From: Solemya velum gill symbiont
Lineage (GTDB): Bacteria; Pseudomonadota; Gammaproteobacteria; Chromatiales; Chromatiaceae
Direction: 5' to 3'
Assembly: GCF_000787395.1 (NCBI RefSeq)
Contig: NZ_JRAA01000001.1
Span: forward strand, 496,001 to 560,000
DNA: 64,000 nucleotides
Of this stretch, positions 47,384-57,295 are shown one piece after another; within the stretch, counting starts at the first letter, position 1; each line of letters begins with the position of its first letter. Below the pieces are notes generated by a model. The model ran no database searches. It saw only the letters and a list, made by a program, of their open reading frames with translations, and had not been told where the DNA came from. Both the position numbers and the translations under genes were made by a program.

Positions 47384-49336
47384 TCACGTTATTTCCTTGC
47401 CAAAAGCCCGGTTCCATAGCTTCCAGAAAATCCCCGACCAGTTGCCTGTTTCATAAATGCTGTTGTCATAATGCCCAGTAAACAGCTTGGTGATAAGCTG
47501 TTCACGTAGAGGAATCGGAGTGTCTACAAACTTCAGCATTACGGAATGGTCACTGGAGTTTTTTACTTCTACCTGAAAAGGCTCCGATATACCTGGAATG
47601 GATATCTCTGACATTTCCCCGGTTTCTATAATTCGGCGCTTCTGTGAATGTATAACTCTGCAGCCACCAACAGACACATCACTCACTACGACAGTAAATC
47701 CTTCAATTTTCGTTATCTCATTGACCCTGAACCTTTCCTCTTTACGCTTCCTGGGTGTGTCCACAGCCAATAAGATACACATGAAGAGGAATATAATATT
47801 AAAAGTACTCCAGAATAATGCATATGGAAAGAAATCAGTATATTCGATGATGCACAACTCAGGAACCTGGTTTATAAACACGCCTGTGATAGTTAATAAA
47901 ATCAATATAAGACTGCTGACAATAATATACCAATCGACGCCAACTTTTGCCCCGCTGCCCTTGGGGGTTACCATGAATGGCTTACCAAATGGTTTAATCA
48001 GGCTTGATACAACCACGGGAAATATCCGAAACATGCTAAAGATATTAATGGCTGTTGATATGATTGGAATATATCTTTTTCTTGCAAGCCACCACATTGA
48101 AATAGTGAAAGCAAAAAACATTGGAAACTGGTAGGAAATCAACTCCTGGGTTGTAGTCAACTGCAACGGAGACAGACCGATAAGAAGATAAACGATCGGA
48201 ACAATGAGCAACATCAACTTGGTGATGGGCTGTATTATCCAGCTATATGGAGCAAACAGAATTCGTTGAAGCGGGCTTAAGCCCTTTGCTCTCAAAGGCC
48301 CTTCAGGCAGTAACAGGCATTGTATTCCACCGCGACACCAGCGAGAGCGTTGGACGAAATAGCCTTCTAGAGAGTCGGCAGACATGCCATGACTAAGCTT
48401 TTCATTTAAATAGATCGTCTTGTAGCCGGCTTTCAACAGAGACAGGGTTGTGAGCAGATCCTCTGTTATCGAAGAAGTAGGAATTCCACCTATCTCATCA
48501 ACCGCCTTGCGCCGGGTAATTGAACATGACCCACAGCAAAATGCAGCATCCCAACGATCCCTGCATGGCGCCATAACATCAAAAAAGAGTCGTTGCTCAT
48601 CCGGCAGAAGTTTGTCCAGGTAGAGGTTTGACTGGATCGGATCACGGTTATAAAAGTGTTGGGGCGTTTGAACCAGTCCGACATCCGGGTTGTTGACAAA
48701 AAACCCGGTTGTTCTTTTCAGATAATCAGATAAAGGAACAAAATCAGCATCAAAAATCGCAAATAACTCCCCTGAAGCATGTTTCAAGCCATTGTTAAGA
48801 TTTCCAGCTTTGGCGTGTGAGTTATCTTCGCGGGTCAGATAATTGACATTGTGTGCTTTGCAAAACCCCTTGAGCCATTCCCTTTTACCATCATCCAGTA
48901 CCCACACCTTGAAATCAGGGTAATCAAGGTTCTTGGCACCTATGATTGTTTTTTCAAGGACATCAATTTCTTCGTTATAGGTGGGTATAAATACGTCGAC
49001 TGAGGGGAATTCGGTCTGTGATGCCTGGTATAAATCTGCCTCTTTATGACGTGAATTGGTTTTACTCATAATGAGCAGAAAAATCGAAATCTCAACAAAC
49101 GCTAAAACCTCAACTATATAGACAATATATACCCAGACTACCTCGATCGTAGGTCCATCAAACGGCAGGACGGTTTCAAACAACCTCCAGATGAGATAAC
49201 GGAATCCCATAAAGGCCGCAAATAGAGTAACAAGCTCCCTGTGCCTATCTTGGCGTCTGTCGAGGTAAGGAAGAATTAGGAGCCCGAATACCAATGCTAC
49301 CAGGAGCATTCTGAAGGTAACGAGGTCAGAATACAT
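47384..49336 (-). CDS. PilZ-containing processive family 2 glycosyltransferase, BcsA/BgsA-like
   Basis: A 650-residue membrane polysaccharide synthase. Transmembrane helices flank a family 2 catalytic domain with DDG (148-150), DAD (196-198), TED (291-293) and QRSRW (329-333), the D,D,D,QxxRW set of processive beta-glycan synthases. Several helices follow (about 355-515). The C-terminus has a PilZ-like c-di-GMP site: RKEER near 533 and DVSVGG about 25 residues later. Synthesis would occur at the inner membrane from a UDP-sugar. Gene pairing with a membrane-fusion protein resembles the Sinorhizobium mixed-linkage beta-glucan pair bgsBA more than cellulose bcsAB; no bcsB, bcsC or bcsZ is nearby. 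The product is therefore uncertain. The start overlaps the upstream gene by 11 bases. Confidence 0.85.
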   Translation of the reverse strand: MYSDLVTFRMLLVALVFGLLILPYLDRRQDRHRELVTLFAAFMGFRYLIWRLFETVLPFDGPTIEVVWVYIVYIVEVLAFVEISIFLLIMSKTNSRHKEADLYQASQTEFPSVDVFIPTYNEEIDVLEKTIIGAKNLDYPDFKVWVLDDGKREWLKGFCKAHNVNYLTREDNSHAKAGNLNNGLKHASGELFAIFDADFVPLSDYLKRTTGFFVNNPDVGLVQTPQHFYNRDPIQSNLYLDKLLPDEQRLFFDVMAPCRDRWDAAFCCGSCSITRRKAVDEIGGIPTSSITEDLLTTLSLLKAGYKTIYLNEKLSHGMSADSLEGYFVQRSRWCRGGIQCLLLPEGPLRAKGLSPLQRILFAPYSWIIQPITKLMLLIVPIVYLLIGLSPLQLTTTQELISYQFPMFFAFTISMWWLARKRYIPIISTAINIFSMFRIFPVVVSSLIKPFGKPFMVTPKGSGAKVGVDWYIIVSSLILILLTITGVFINQVPELCIIEYTDFFPYALFWSTFNIIFLFMCILLAVDTPRKRKEERFRVNEITKIEGFTVVVSDVSVGGCRVIHSQKRRIIETGEMSEISIPGISEPFQVEVKNSSDHSVMLKFVDTPIPLREQLITKLFTGHYDNSIYETGNWSGIFWKLWNRAFGKEIT

Positions 49337-50393
49337 TAAAGAACCTTATAAAATTATCTTCCCAATTCTGCTCGCGCGGGATTTTGACCTCAATTCGGCG
49401 CCCTACCTGGTAGTAGTTTCCGGCGCTCAGCTGCAGATCATCGAGATTGGGACGAGCCCAGATTCTGAATTCACGCTTTGGGTCCTTTTCCAACTCACCA
49501 GCAAGATTAATGTCACCAAGAATACTTCCAGAACCGCGTAAAGCAAAAACTTTTGCCTTGTGAAACACTGTTTCTCCAATGAGTCGGTACTCAATTTCAT
49601 CACCGGGTTGAACATTGGAAAACTCTGCCTCATCAATTGCTATATCGAGAAAGATATTGGTAGCATCCAGTAATACAATTAATTCTGAATCAATGACAAT
49701 TGTAGCCCCATCAGCTACCGGCATTCTCCATACGATGGATTTAAAAGGAGACTTGAACGCATGTGTTTTCGCCACTTCAAGACGCGCATCTTCAATTTCC
49801 ATCTGATCTGCTATAGCTTCTATCCGGCGCTTGGCTTCAAACATGGCAGTTTTTGCCAGTTCCTTTTCTATCACCATCTGGTCGAGTCTACGGCTTGAAT
49901 AAGGAATATCATTATGGCCTTCGCCAAGATATGTATCTGCCTGGATTCCTTCAAGCTTAACAGCAGGTCCTACAAGACGCTCACTGCCTATCTCAACCTG
50001 CTGTTCGAGCAGTTTTGTAGTGTATTCCTTATATGTATCAGCGCCGAGTGCCAGTTTCTCATCCAGCTTTGCAAATTCTTCCAACCTCTCTTCAATCGTT
50101 TCTACCCGTCTTTCCAGCGATACTTTCTCAGTTGCAAGTTCGTGGTAATAACTCCTGTTTATACGCTCGTTTGTTATAGTGCCTATTAACTGGTCTTTCT
50201 CATACATGCGTCCATGGGTCACAGGGCCGTCAAAGGCAAGAACACCCTCTTGATGGCTTCTTAAAGTGGTGGTGTGAGCATTGATAATGCCATCACTGGA
50301 AATAGTGACATAAAGTCGAGGAATAAACGAAAAGATGACAACAACCAGCAATATCAATCCTAATGATAATCGTGCGACTCTTTTGTTAACCAT
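49326..50393 (-). CDS. HlyD-type membrane-fusion protein partner of the glycosyltransferase
   Basis: A 355-residue periplasmic adaptor. One N-terminal transmembrane helix (LSLGLILLVVVIFSFIPRLYV) is followed by a biotinyl/lipoyl-like strand (ISSDGIINAHTTTLRSHQEGVL), a long helical hairpin (about 85-210) and a beta-barrel region (IVWRMPVADGATIVIDSELIVLLDATNIFLDIAIDE). This is the HlyD/Alg44/BgsB layout. ATG at 50393 is preferred: GAAGG lies 9 bases upstream, and the longer frame begins with TTG. It precedes and overlaps the glycosyltransferase gene, so both are one operon. Likely role: helps pass the nascent polysaccharide through the periplasm. Confidence 0.82.
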   Translation of the reverse strand: MVNKRVARLSLGLILLVVVIFSFIPRLYVTISSDGIINAHTTTLRSHQEGVLAFDGPVTHGRMYEKDQLIGTITNERINRSYYHELATEKVSLERRVETIEERLEEFAKLDEKLALGADTYKEYTTKLLEQQVEIGSERLVGPAVKLEGIQADTYLGEGHNDIPYSSRRLDQMVIEKELAKTAMFEAKRRIEAIADQMEIEDARLEVAKTHAFKSPFKSIVWRMPVADGATIVIDSELIVLLDATNIFLDIAIDEAEFSNVQPGDEIEYRLIGETVFHKAKVFALRGSGSILGDINLAGELEKDPKREFRIWARPNLDDLQLSAGNYYQVGRRIEVKIPREQNWEDNFIRFFNVF

Positions 50394-50578
50394 GAAAATC
50401 AACCTTCAACTATTAAAATGTCTAAATTTCAATTCCACTAATATCGGGAAATCAGTTTGAAAAACTATCTGTACTGCAAAATTATACAATATAGTATTGT
50501 TTAAGTATTCCCTTGATAGGGCTTTCTTACTCGTCCTATATCCAATTCATATACGGGTGTTGCGTCCTGAGAAGCTGT

Positions 50579-52207
50579 TCAACGAAGCAGCCTTTCCCTG
50601 TCTTGAAGAATCATCTCACTGCCCTTCTCCGCAATCATGATCGTTGGTGAACTGGTATTTCCGGAAGTAATGATCGGCATGATAGAGGCATCAACAACAC
50701 GCAATCCCTTCATCCCGATCACGCGCAAGTGCGAATCAACGACTGCTGCTGGATCATCCGTTTTCCCCATCTTGCAGGTGCCGACAGGATGAAAAATAGT
50801 TGTGCCGACATCGCCAGCCGCATGGGCGAGCTCATCGTTGTTCTGATATTGAATGCCCGGCAGATGCTCGACCGGTTTGAATGGTTTGAATGCATCCTGC
50901 GAAACGATCTCACGCGTGATGCGAAGCGCCTGCGCCGCCTTGGTGCGATCTTCATCTGTACTCAGGTACTCGGGGGAAATGGCTGGTGCAGATGCCGGGT
51001 CATTGTCAGTTACATTGACGTAACCGCGTGAGGTCGGCCTCAGGTCACATATACTGGCGGTGAACGCAGGGAACTTATGCAGTGGTTCGCCAAACTTGTC
51101 CAGTGACAGGGGTTGCACATGGTATTCAAGATCCGGGGTTTCTACCGACGCATCAGATTTAAGAAAGGCACCCAGCTGACTTGGCGCCATGCTTAACGGC
51201 CCTTTCCTGAATAAAAGATATTCCAGCGCCATCGACAGCTTCCCTTTCAGCGAGTGATATTGCTGGTTGAGCGTCTTGATGCCTTCCACCTTGAAGATGG
51301 TGCGTAACTGCAGGTGGTCCTGCAGGTTCTGTCCGACACCTGGCAATTCCAATACAGGTTCTATTCCGGCCTTCTGCAATACCTCGACTGGTCCAATTCC
51401 TGAACGCTGTAAAATCGCAGGTGATCCAATCGCTCCGGCAGCAAGTATGGTTTCGGTTAAAGCTGCCGCATAGAAGCGTTCACCATCAAGAATGAACTCT
51501 ATCCCTTCTACGCTATTTGTATCGTTATAGATTAATTTATCGCTGAGTGCCCCAGTGACAACGGTGAGATTCGGGCGATGCCTGATCGGATCAAGAAAGC
51601 CTCTCGATGCACTCCAGCGTGTACCACGTTTCTGATTCACCTCAAAACGCCCTACGCCGCTATTGTCACCTCGATTGAAGTCTTCACTCTCGGCAATACC
51701 TGCCTGACCTGCAGCTTCAACAAATCTGTCGAGGATGTCCCAGTGAAGACGCTGTTGCTCGACACGCCATTCGCCACCCGTCGCATGAATTTCATCTGCT
51801 CCACGCCAGTAGTCCTCGCTTTTCATAAAGTGGCGCGTGACACTCTTCCAGTTCCAGCTTTCATCACCGCTTAGCTGTGCCCACTCGTCATAGTCTCGTT
51901 GCTGGCCTCGCATATAGAGCATGGCATTGATCGAAGTGCTTCCTCCAAGAGTCTTGCCACGCGCATAGAGAATAGAACGACCGTTAAGACCTTCCTGTGG
52001 TTCTGTTTGATAACACCAGTCGGTACGAGGGTTGCCAATGCAATAGAGATAGCCGACAGGGATCTTGATCCACATCCAGTCATCCTTGCCACCCGCTTCG
52101 AGTAGCAACACCCTGGTTTCCGGATCTTTTGTGAGGCGATTTGCCAGTACGCAACCTGCCGCACCGGCGCCCACAATGATATAGTTATATGTTCCATATA
52201 GCTGCAT
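50579..52207 (-). CDS. GMC-family FAD-dependent alcohol oxidoreductase
   Basis: A 542-residue glucose-methanol-choline oxidoreductase. The dinucleotide-binding motif [17 protein letters not shown] is at about 8-24, GMC signature 1 is [20 protein letters not shown] (about 81-100), signature 2 is the [15 protein letters not shown] block, and the C-terminal active-site His lies in [10 protein letters not shown]. Annotated relatives include choline and other alcohol dehydrogenases; no glycine-betaine genes are adjacent, so the substrate may be another primary alcohol. It is divergent from the mmsA-like gene (53 bases between starts), and alcohol-to-aldehyde-to-acid processing with that neighbour is a plausible but unproven link. 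No Shine-Dalgarno is visible. Confidence 0.9.
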   Translation of the reverse strand: MQLYGTYNYIIVGAGAAGCVLANRLTKDPETRVLLLEAGGKDDWMWIKIPVGYLYCIGNPRTDWCYQTEPQEGLNGRSILYARGKTLGGSTSINAMLYMRGQQRDYDEWAQLSGDESWNWKSVTRHFMKSEDYWRGADEIHATGGEWRVEQQRLHWDILDRFVEAAGQAGIAESEDFNRGDNSGVGRFEVNQKRGTRWSASRGFLDPIRHRPNLTVVTGALSDKLIYNDTNSVEGIEFILDGERFYAAALTETILAAGAIGSPAILQRSGIGPVEVLQKAGIEPVLELPGVGQNLQDHLQLRTIFKVEGIKTLNQQYHSLKGKLSMALEYLLFRKGPLSMAPSQLGAFLKSDASVETPDLEYHVQPLSLDKFGEPLHKFPAFTASICDLRPTSRGYVNVTDNDPASAPAISPEYLSTDEDRTKAAQALRITREIVSQDAFKPFKPVEHLPGIQYQNNDELAHAAGDVGTTIFHPVGTCKMGKTDDPAAVVDSHLRVIGMKGLRVVDASIMPIITSGNTSSPTIMIAEKGSEMILQDRERLLR

Positions 52208-52260
52208 TTGTTAAAAATAGCAGTTATCTGTTTCGAGTAACACATTTTTTGGGGCAACTC

Positions 52261-53760
52261 ATGTCTGAGACACTACACCACTATATTGACGGGAAAAAAG
52301 TACAGGGAAGCAGCGGGCGCTTTGGCGATGCCTATAATCCAACCAGCGGTGAAATTTCTGCCCAGGTTCCACTTGCATCTGCAGATGAAACCTCTGAAGC
52401 AATCAGGATCGCAAACGAGGCATTTCCTGCCTGGCGCGATACCCCTCCCCTGACTCGTGCACGTGTCTTTTTTAAGTTCAAGGAACTGGTTGAAAAGAAT
52501 CTGGATGAACTCTCGGAGCTTGTCTCTGCTGAACACGGCAAGGTACTTAGCGATGCTCGTGGATCGGTTATCCGCGGCATGGAGATTGCCGAGTTCGCCT
52601 GCGGTGCACCTTCATTACTGAAAGGCTACTTCTCTGAGAATGTCGGTACCAATGTTGACAGCCACTCGGTACGCCAGCCTCTCGGAGTTTGTGCCGGAAT
52701 TACACCGTTCAATTTTCCGGCGATGGTTCCTATGTGGATGTTTCCATTGTCGATCGTATGTGGAAATACGTTCATCCTGAAGATCTCGGAAAAAGTTCCC
52801 TCCACTGCCCTGCGCCTCGCTGAACTTCTCAGCGAAGCAGGTCTGCCGGATGGTGTCTTCAATGTCGTCAACGGTGACAAGGAGGCTGTGGATACGCTGC
52901 TGACACATCCGGATGTTGCTGCCATCAGTTTTGTTGGATCAACGCCAATCGCGGAATACATTTACCAGACCGGTACATCGCACGGTAAACGCGTACAAGC
53001 CCTGGGCGGTGCCAAAAACCACATGGTTGTCATGCCCGATGCAGACATGGACCAGGTTGCCGATGCCCTGATGGGCGCAGCCTATGGATCAGCCGGTGAA
53101 CGCTGCATGGCGATTTCGGTTGCCGTTGCAGTCGGCGACCAGACGGCTGAAGAGATCATCTCGCGCCTTGTACCGAGGGTAGAGGCACTCAAGATTGGTC
53201 CAAGCACAGCACCCGATTCTGAAATGGGACCTCTGGTCAGCGGTGAGCACCGCGACAAGGTTAAAGGCTATGTAGACCTGGGTGTCGAGGAAGGTGCAAA
53301 ACTGGTTGTGGATGGACGTGGTCTTACAGTTCATGGCTACGAGGATGGCTTTTTCCTCGGCGGTTGTCTGTTTGACGAGGTCACCACCGACATGCGCATC
53401 TACAAGGAGGAGATTTTCGGTCCGGTACTCTGCGTCGTACATGCAGATGATTTTGACTCGGCACTGAAGATGGTCAACGACCACGAGTACGGTAATGGCA
53501 CGGCAATCTTCACGCGTGACGGCGACACTGCACGCACCTTCGCATCACGCGTTCAGGCTGGCATGGTAGGCGTTAACGTCCCAATTCCCGTGCCTATGGC
53601 ATTCCACAGCTTTGGTGGCTGGAAGCGCTCACTGTTCGGTGATATCCATGTGCATGGCACAGAAGGCATCCACTTCTATACCAAGCTGAAGACAGTCACC
53701 TCACGCTGGCCGACAGGTATCCGTGCCGGTGCTGATTTCCACATGCCAACAATGAAGTAA
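52261..53760 (+). CDS. mmsA: CoA-acylating methylmalonate-semialdehyde dehydrogenase
   Basis: A 499-residue aldehyde dehydrogenase of the MmsA group, which converts (methyl)malonate semialdehyde with CoA and NAD to propionyl- or acetyl-CoA. The N-terminus [27 protein letters not shown] and the blocks [41 protein letters not shown] and the nucleophile region [11 protein letters not shown] are family-specific. The ATG at 52261 is chosen by family alignment; an in-frame extension of 24 residues upstream would enter the divergent GMC gene region. It is followed 11 bases later by a beta-hydroxyacid dehydrogenase, recalling mmsAB of valine degradation, although that partner looks more like GarR. 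Confidence 0.94.
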   Translation: MSETLHHYIDGKKVQGSSGRFGDAYNPTSGEISAQVPLASADETSEAIRIANEAFPAWRDTPPLTRARVFFKFKELVEKNLDELSELVSAEHGKVLSDARGSVIRGMEIAEFACGAPSLLKGYFSENVGTNVDSHSVRQPLGVCAGITPFNFPAMVPMWMFPLSIVCGNTFILKISEKVPSTALRLAELLSEAGLPDGVFNVVNGDKEAVDTLLTHPDVAAISFVGSTPIAEYIYQTGTSHGKRVQALGGAKNHMVVMPDADMDQVADALMGAAYGSAGERCMAISVAVAVGDQTAEEIISRLVPRVEALKIGPSTAPDSEMGPLVSGEHRDKVKGYVDLGVEEGAKLVVDGRGLTVHGYEDGFFLGGCLFDEVTTDMRIYKEEIFGPVLCVVHADDFDSALKMVNDHEYGNGTAIFTRDGDTARTFASRVQAGMVGVNVPIPVPMAFHSFGGWKRSLFGDIHVHGTEGIHFYTKLKTVTSRWPTGIRAGADFHMPTMK

Positions 53761-53771
53761 GGAGAGATCAA

Positions 53772-54650
53772 ATGAGTAATATCGGTTTCATCGGCGTGGG
53801 CATTATGGGAGCACCAATGGCAGGCCATTTACAGGCTGCCGGTCACCAGCTCTACCTTGTCAGCCACAGCTCACCCCTGCCACAGGAGTTACTCGATGGC
53901 GGTGCGATCGAATGTGCAACACGCACCGAGGTTGCAGAAAAATCAGACATCATCTTTATCATGGTGCCGGATACACCACAGGTTGAAGAGACACTCTTTG
54001 CTGAAGATGGGGTTGAAAACGGACTTAGCGCAGGCAAAACCGTGGTCGACATGAGCTCAATTTCACCAAGCGCCACTAAAGATTTTGCTGCCGCAATTGA
54101 GGATATTGGCTGTGATTATCTTGATGCACCCGTATCTGGTGGTGAAGTTGGTGCGAAGGCTGCATCCCTGACCATCATGGTTGGTGGTAAGCACGAGGTG
54201 TTTGAACGCATCAAGCCCCTGTTCGAATTGATGGGACAGAATATCACCCTGGTTGGCGATGTCGGTGCCGGTCAGACCTGCAAAATCTCCAACCAGATTA
54301 TTGTTGCACTGACCATCGAGGCAGTAAGTGAAGCACTGCTGTTTGCATCGAAAGCCGGCGTCGATCCTGCCCAGGTCCGAAATGCACTGATGGGAGGTTT
54401 TGCCGGTTCGAAAATCCTTGAGGTCCATGGTGAACGCATGATTAACCGCACCTTCAATCCCGGATTTCGCATCGCCCTGCACCAGAAAGATCTCAACCTG
54501 GCACTGGAAAATGCTCGTCAGTTGGGAGTCTCGCTTCCCAACACGGCGACTGCACAGGAACTCTTCAATGCGTGTGACAAGGATGATGACCACTCCGCCA
54601 TGGTCAAGGCGTTGGAGCAGCTTGCAAAGCACCAGGTGGCGGATTCCTGA
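53772..54650 (+). CDS. garR: 2-hydroxy-3-oxopropionate (tartronate semialdehyde) reductase-like dehydrogenase, copy 1
   Basis: A 292-residue beta-hydroxyacid dehydrogenase. The NAD-binding motif is GFIGVGIMGAPMAGHL, the substrate-binding DAPVSGGEVGAKAASLTIMVGG follows, and the catalytic Lys lies in CKISNQIIVALTIEA (about 176). The C-terminal GGFAGSKILEVHGERMINRTFNPGFRIALHQKDLNLAL matches GarR/GlxR more than 3-hydroxyisobutyrate dehydrogenase, but pairing with mmsA keeps the latter possible. AAGGAGA lies upstream; a REP-like doublet follows. A second paralogue is at 62.2 kb. Confidence 0.85.
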   Translation: MSNIGFIGVGIMGAPMAGHLQAAGHQLYLVSHSSPLPQELLDGGAIECATRTEVAEKSDIIFIMVPDTPQVEETLFAEDGVENGLSAGKTVVDMSSISPSATKDFAAAIEDIGCDYLDAPVSGGEVGAKAASLTIMVGGKHEVFERIKPLFELMGQNITLVGDVGAGQTCKISNQIIVALTIEAVSEALLFASKAGVDPAQVRNALMGGFAGSKILEVHGERMINRTFNPGFRIALHQKDLNLALENARQLGVSLPNTATAQELFNACDKDDDHSAMVKALEQLAKHQVADS

Positions 54651-54673
54651 TATCCACCAGGTTACAGGAGAAT

Positions 54674-54753
54674 CGTCATGCCGGCCTTGAGCCGGCATCT
54701 TTCTGTCTGTGTGTACTCTTCCTGACAGACCCCGGGTCAAGCCCGGGGTGACG
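54674..54753. repeat. Inverted pair of REP-like hairpins
   Basis: Two 26-base units (54674-54699 and, inverted, 54728-54753) share the frame CGTCA...CC.GG.CTTGA.CC.GG..TC. Each forms a 7-8-bp hairpin (ATGCCGGC/GCCGGCAT and CCCCGGG/CCCGGGG). Differences between units are compensatory, so base pairing is preserved. This is a typical BIME-like doublet between convergent genes and may double as transcript end. Confidence 0.8.
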
Positions 54754-54763
54754 AGCATACTTC

Positions 54764-55642
54764 CTAATCGCTTGCCGAATTCTTTTTCATTACGAGGTAA
54801 ACAGCAACCACAACCAGCACCATGCCTGCCATGTTGATCAGGCTGAGCTTCTCATCAAACAGCAGGTATGCCTCGACTGCCGTCAATGGTGGTACCAGGT
54901 AGAAGAGACTCGAGGTCTTGTGTGCCTCGTGTAGCTTGATCAGGTAATTTAGCAACAGGATGGCACCAATCGACAGACCAAACACCAGCCATGCCAGTGC
55001 CATCAGGAGTTGTGCACTCCACTCAATCACCTGCTCTTCAAACATCAGTGCTGCGAGAGTAAAGGCAATCGCCGTTGCAATATACTGGTAATACGCAACG
55101 CTAAGGACATCAACACCGGCGGTTACCCTTTTTTGGTAAATCGTACCGAAGGTGATGCCAACAAGTGCAACAGTACCTGCGATTACGGCTTCGGTTCCAA
55201 AGCCCTCGAAAGACGCCTTATCGATCAACACCAGTAAAATACCGATAAATCCCAGTGCCACGGCGATCCAGTGCAGCATTGGTATGCGCCTGTGAAACAC
55301 AACAGGTGTAACGGCAGCGGTCAGGATAGGCTGCAGTCCCACCAAAAGTGCAATCACACCTGCAGGCATGCCCAGCTTGACTGCAGTAAAAACACCACCG
55401 AGATAGGCACCATGAACCATCAGGCCGCTCGCCATCAGGTGTGCACGTAATACCCGGTCGAGTTTCAGGTCGGGCTTGAAATAACGAAACAGCTGCAGAA
55501 GTACGGCCAGTGCGATGATGAATCGCATTGCCAGCAAGGTAAAAGGCTCGATGAAAGGCAGGGCGTATTTTGCCCCGATGAAACCTGTGCTCCACAGGAA
55601 TACAAAAGCATAGGGTGCATAAACAGCGTGTTGTTTATGCAT
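54764..55642 (-). CDS. EamA/DMT-family transporter
   Basis: A 292-residue inner-membrane protein with ten predicted transmembrane helices in two EamA repeats (about 8-140 and 155-288), typical of the drug/metabolite transporter superfamily. The first repeat starts PYAFVFLWSTGFIGAKYALPFIEPFTLLAMRF; the second ends VVPPLTAVEAYLLF-like (YLVPPLTAVEAYLLFDEKLS). The substrate is unknown; relatives export amino acids or metabolites. It lies at the end of the minus-strand TRAP/amidase group, 54 bases after the small membrane protein gene. Confidence 0.9.
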   Translation of the reverse strand: MHKQHAVYAPYAFVFLWSTGFIGAKYALPFIEPFTLLAMRFIIALAVLLQLFRYFKPDLKLDRVLRAHLMASGLMVHGAYLGGVFTAVKLGMPAGVIALLVGLQPILTAAVTPVVFHRRIPMLHWIAVALGFIGILLVLIDKASFEGFGTEAVIAGTVALVGITFGTIYQKRVTAGVDVLSVAYYQYIATAIAFTLAALMFEEQVIEWSAQLLMALAWLVFGLSIGAILLLNYLIKLHEAHKTSSLFYLVPPLTAVEAYLLFDEKLSLINMAGMVLVVVAVYLVMKKNSASD

Positions 55643-55696
55643 GTTGCGGGATCAGCAAGCTGGTTTTCGTGTGCTTACCTGAAACAATACAGACGA

Positions 55697-55879
55697 TCAG
55701 ACGTTGTCCGGACCATCCTTGATTTCGTCATAGGAACTTCTGTAGATCATCAGTAGCACGAGTATTGCGATCACCGGAAATGCGATCGATTCGGTGTTGT
55801 CCCAGATCGAGTAGGCAAGTCCGCCGATAAACAGCGACGAAATGACGATGGCAATGAGTCCGCAGATGTAATTGGTCAT
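55697..55879 (-). CDS. Small two-helix membrane protein
   Basis: A 60-residue protein with two transmembrane segments (YICGLIAIVISSLFIGGLAYSI and IAFPVIAILVLLMIYRSS) and a short acidic tail ending in DGPDNV. It is not assigned to a family. The gene sits between the amidase and EamA genes on the same strand, with no clear overlap. Hydrophobicity and good placement support it as real. Confidence 0.6.
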   Translation of the reverse strand: MTNYICGLIAIVISSLFIGGLAYSIWDNTESIAFPVIAILVLLMIYRSSYDEIKDGPDNV

Positions 55880-55962
55880 ACTAAAGCCGCCCTTGTGTAA
55901 GTTGTTCTTTTCATATCAATTCAGATTATAGTCAAGTTGTCAGGCTGTTGCCTGCCCTGCAC

Positions 55963-57291
55963 CTATGAAGCCTCAATGTGTTGCGTAAGCCACTCAGCAG
56001 TTCTCAGCAAACGCGCATCATCTCCTCTCGAAGAGACAAGCTGAACACCAAGCGGAAGCCCGTTCGAGCCCTGCATCAGTGGCAGTGTTACCGACGGCAT
56101 ACCGCAATAACTCCAGGGTGTGCAAAATACAGGGCTACCGGTTGAATCAAGCCCTGCAGGTGCTTCTCCGGTTGTCGCCGGTGTCAGGATCGCATCATAC
56201 TCGTGCATGATCTCATCCATTGCCGTGTTGAGCGCTTTAATGTGCTCTGCTGCCTCGTTGTAGTCAACAGCCAGCGTTTTGTTACCGCGTTCGATCATAC
56301 TGCGCAGTTCAGGGCTCATCACGCCCTCCCCCTGTGCGTACTCACGTTGAAAACTTTTGGCGATATCGGTTTCCATTAGGATCTTGTGCCACTTCACCAC
56401 ATCTTCAAGAAGATGCGTCAGGTCGATCTCCTCGATATGGTCTCCAAGAAAATCGACAAGCTCGGCGAATCCCTCATGTACGTCCGCATCGGCCTCTTGC
56501 CACGCAGGTGTCTTGACGAAGATCATACGAGGCGGAACCAGGACGCCACCCTCGATGATCTCGAGCAGGCGAGGATGCATACGTGTCTGCATCGCAGGGT
56601 CACGCTCATCGTAATCCATCAACTGTTCAGCAATCAGAGCCGCATCACGCACATCACGTGCAAAGATACCAACCTGGTCGAGTTTCAATGACTGTTGCAA
56701 CACGCGGTATCGTGATATCAGTCCATAACTCGGCTTGTAGCCAACCACGCCACAATAGGATGCCGGCCTGATGACGGATCCATTGGTCTGTGTACCTAGT
56801 GCCAGCGGGATCATATTCGCTGCAACAGCAGCTGCCGAACCACTTGAGGAACCTCCAGGCGTGTGTGAAGGATTGTGAGGATTCCTGGTCTTGCCCGGTG
56901 ACAATACGGCCATCTCGGTGGTCACTGTCTTGCCCATGATGACGGCGCCGGCCTGGCGCAGTAGCGAGACACAGGTTGAATCATACGCAGGTGTACGACC
57001 TTTATGCAGTTCGGTACCATCCTCGGTCGGCATATCCTTGGTATCGAAGATATCCTTGATACCGACTGGCACACCATGCAGCGCGCCAAGCGACTGGCCG
57101 CTCTTGCGATGCAAATCAGCCTCTTTTGCCTGCTGCATTGCATAATCGGCATCGAAATGTGCCCAGGCGCCGATCTGCTCCTCGTGAGCATTGATCTGTT
57201 GAATATAAGCCTGCACGAGCTCCTGCGAAGTGATATTGCCCTCACGAATTGCCTCGGCAGCTGCCGAGGCACTCATCTCAAGTAGATTCAT
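55963..57291 (-). CDS. Amidase signature-family hydrolase
   Basis: A 442-residue amidase. The catalytic Ser-cis-Ser-Lys triad is visible: Lys in GVPVGIKDIFDTKDMPTEDGTE (about 80), and the serines in TPGGSSSGSAAAVAANMIPLALGTQTNGSVIRPASYCG (about 150-185). The ATG at 57291 (MNLLEMSASAAAEAIREG) is chosen because it lies 4 bases after the TRAP large-permease stop and aligns with the family; an upstream in-frame extension lies inside that gene. The substrate is unknown; the operon context with a TRAP importer suggests it hydrolyses an imported amide to a carboxylic acid plus ammonia. Confidence 0.9.
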   Translation of the reverse strand: MNLLEMSASAAAEAIREGNITSQELVQAYIQQINAHEEQIGAWAHFDADYAMQQAKEADLHRKSGQSLGALHGVPVGIKDIFDTKDMPTEDGTELHKGRTPAYDSTCVSLLRQAGAVIMGKTVTTEMAVLSPGKTRNPHNPSHTPGGSSSGSAAAVAANMIPLALGTQTNGSVIRPASYCGVVGYKPSYGLISRYRVLQQSLKLDQVGIFARDVRDAALIAEQLMDYDERDPAMQTRMHPRLLEIIEGGVLVPPRMIFVKTPAWQEADADVHEGFAELVDFLGDHIEEIDLTHLLEDVVKWHKILMETDIAKSFQREYAQGEGVMSPELRSMIERGNKTLAVDYNEAAEHIKALNTAMDEIMHEYDAILTPATTGEAPAGLDSTGSPVFCTPWSYCGMPSVTLPLMQGSNGLPLGVQLVSSRGDDARLLRTAEWLTQHIEAS

Positions 57292-57295
57292 GCCC

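Noticed and set aside
47384-50393. A cellulose bcsAB operon
   Set aside because: The partner protein has HlyD-like architecture with one N-terminal helix and no BcsB features, and bcsC/bcsZ are absent.
54063-54758. A 231-codon minus-strand frame opposite the garR-like gene
   Set aside because: The plus-strand gene is clearly a beta-hydroxyacid dehydrogenase; the antisense frame also runs through the REP doublet.
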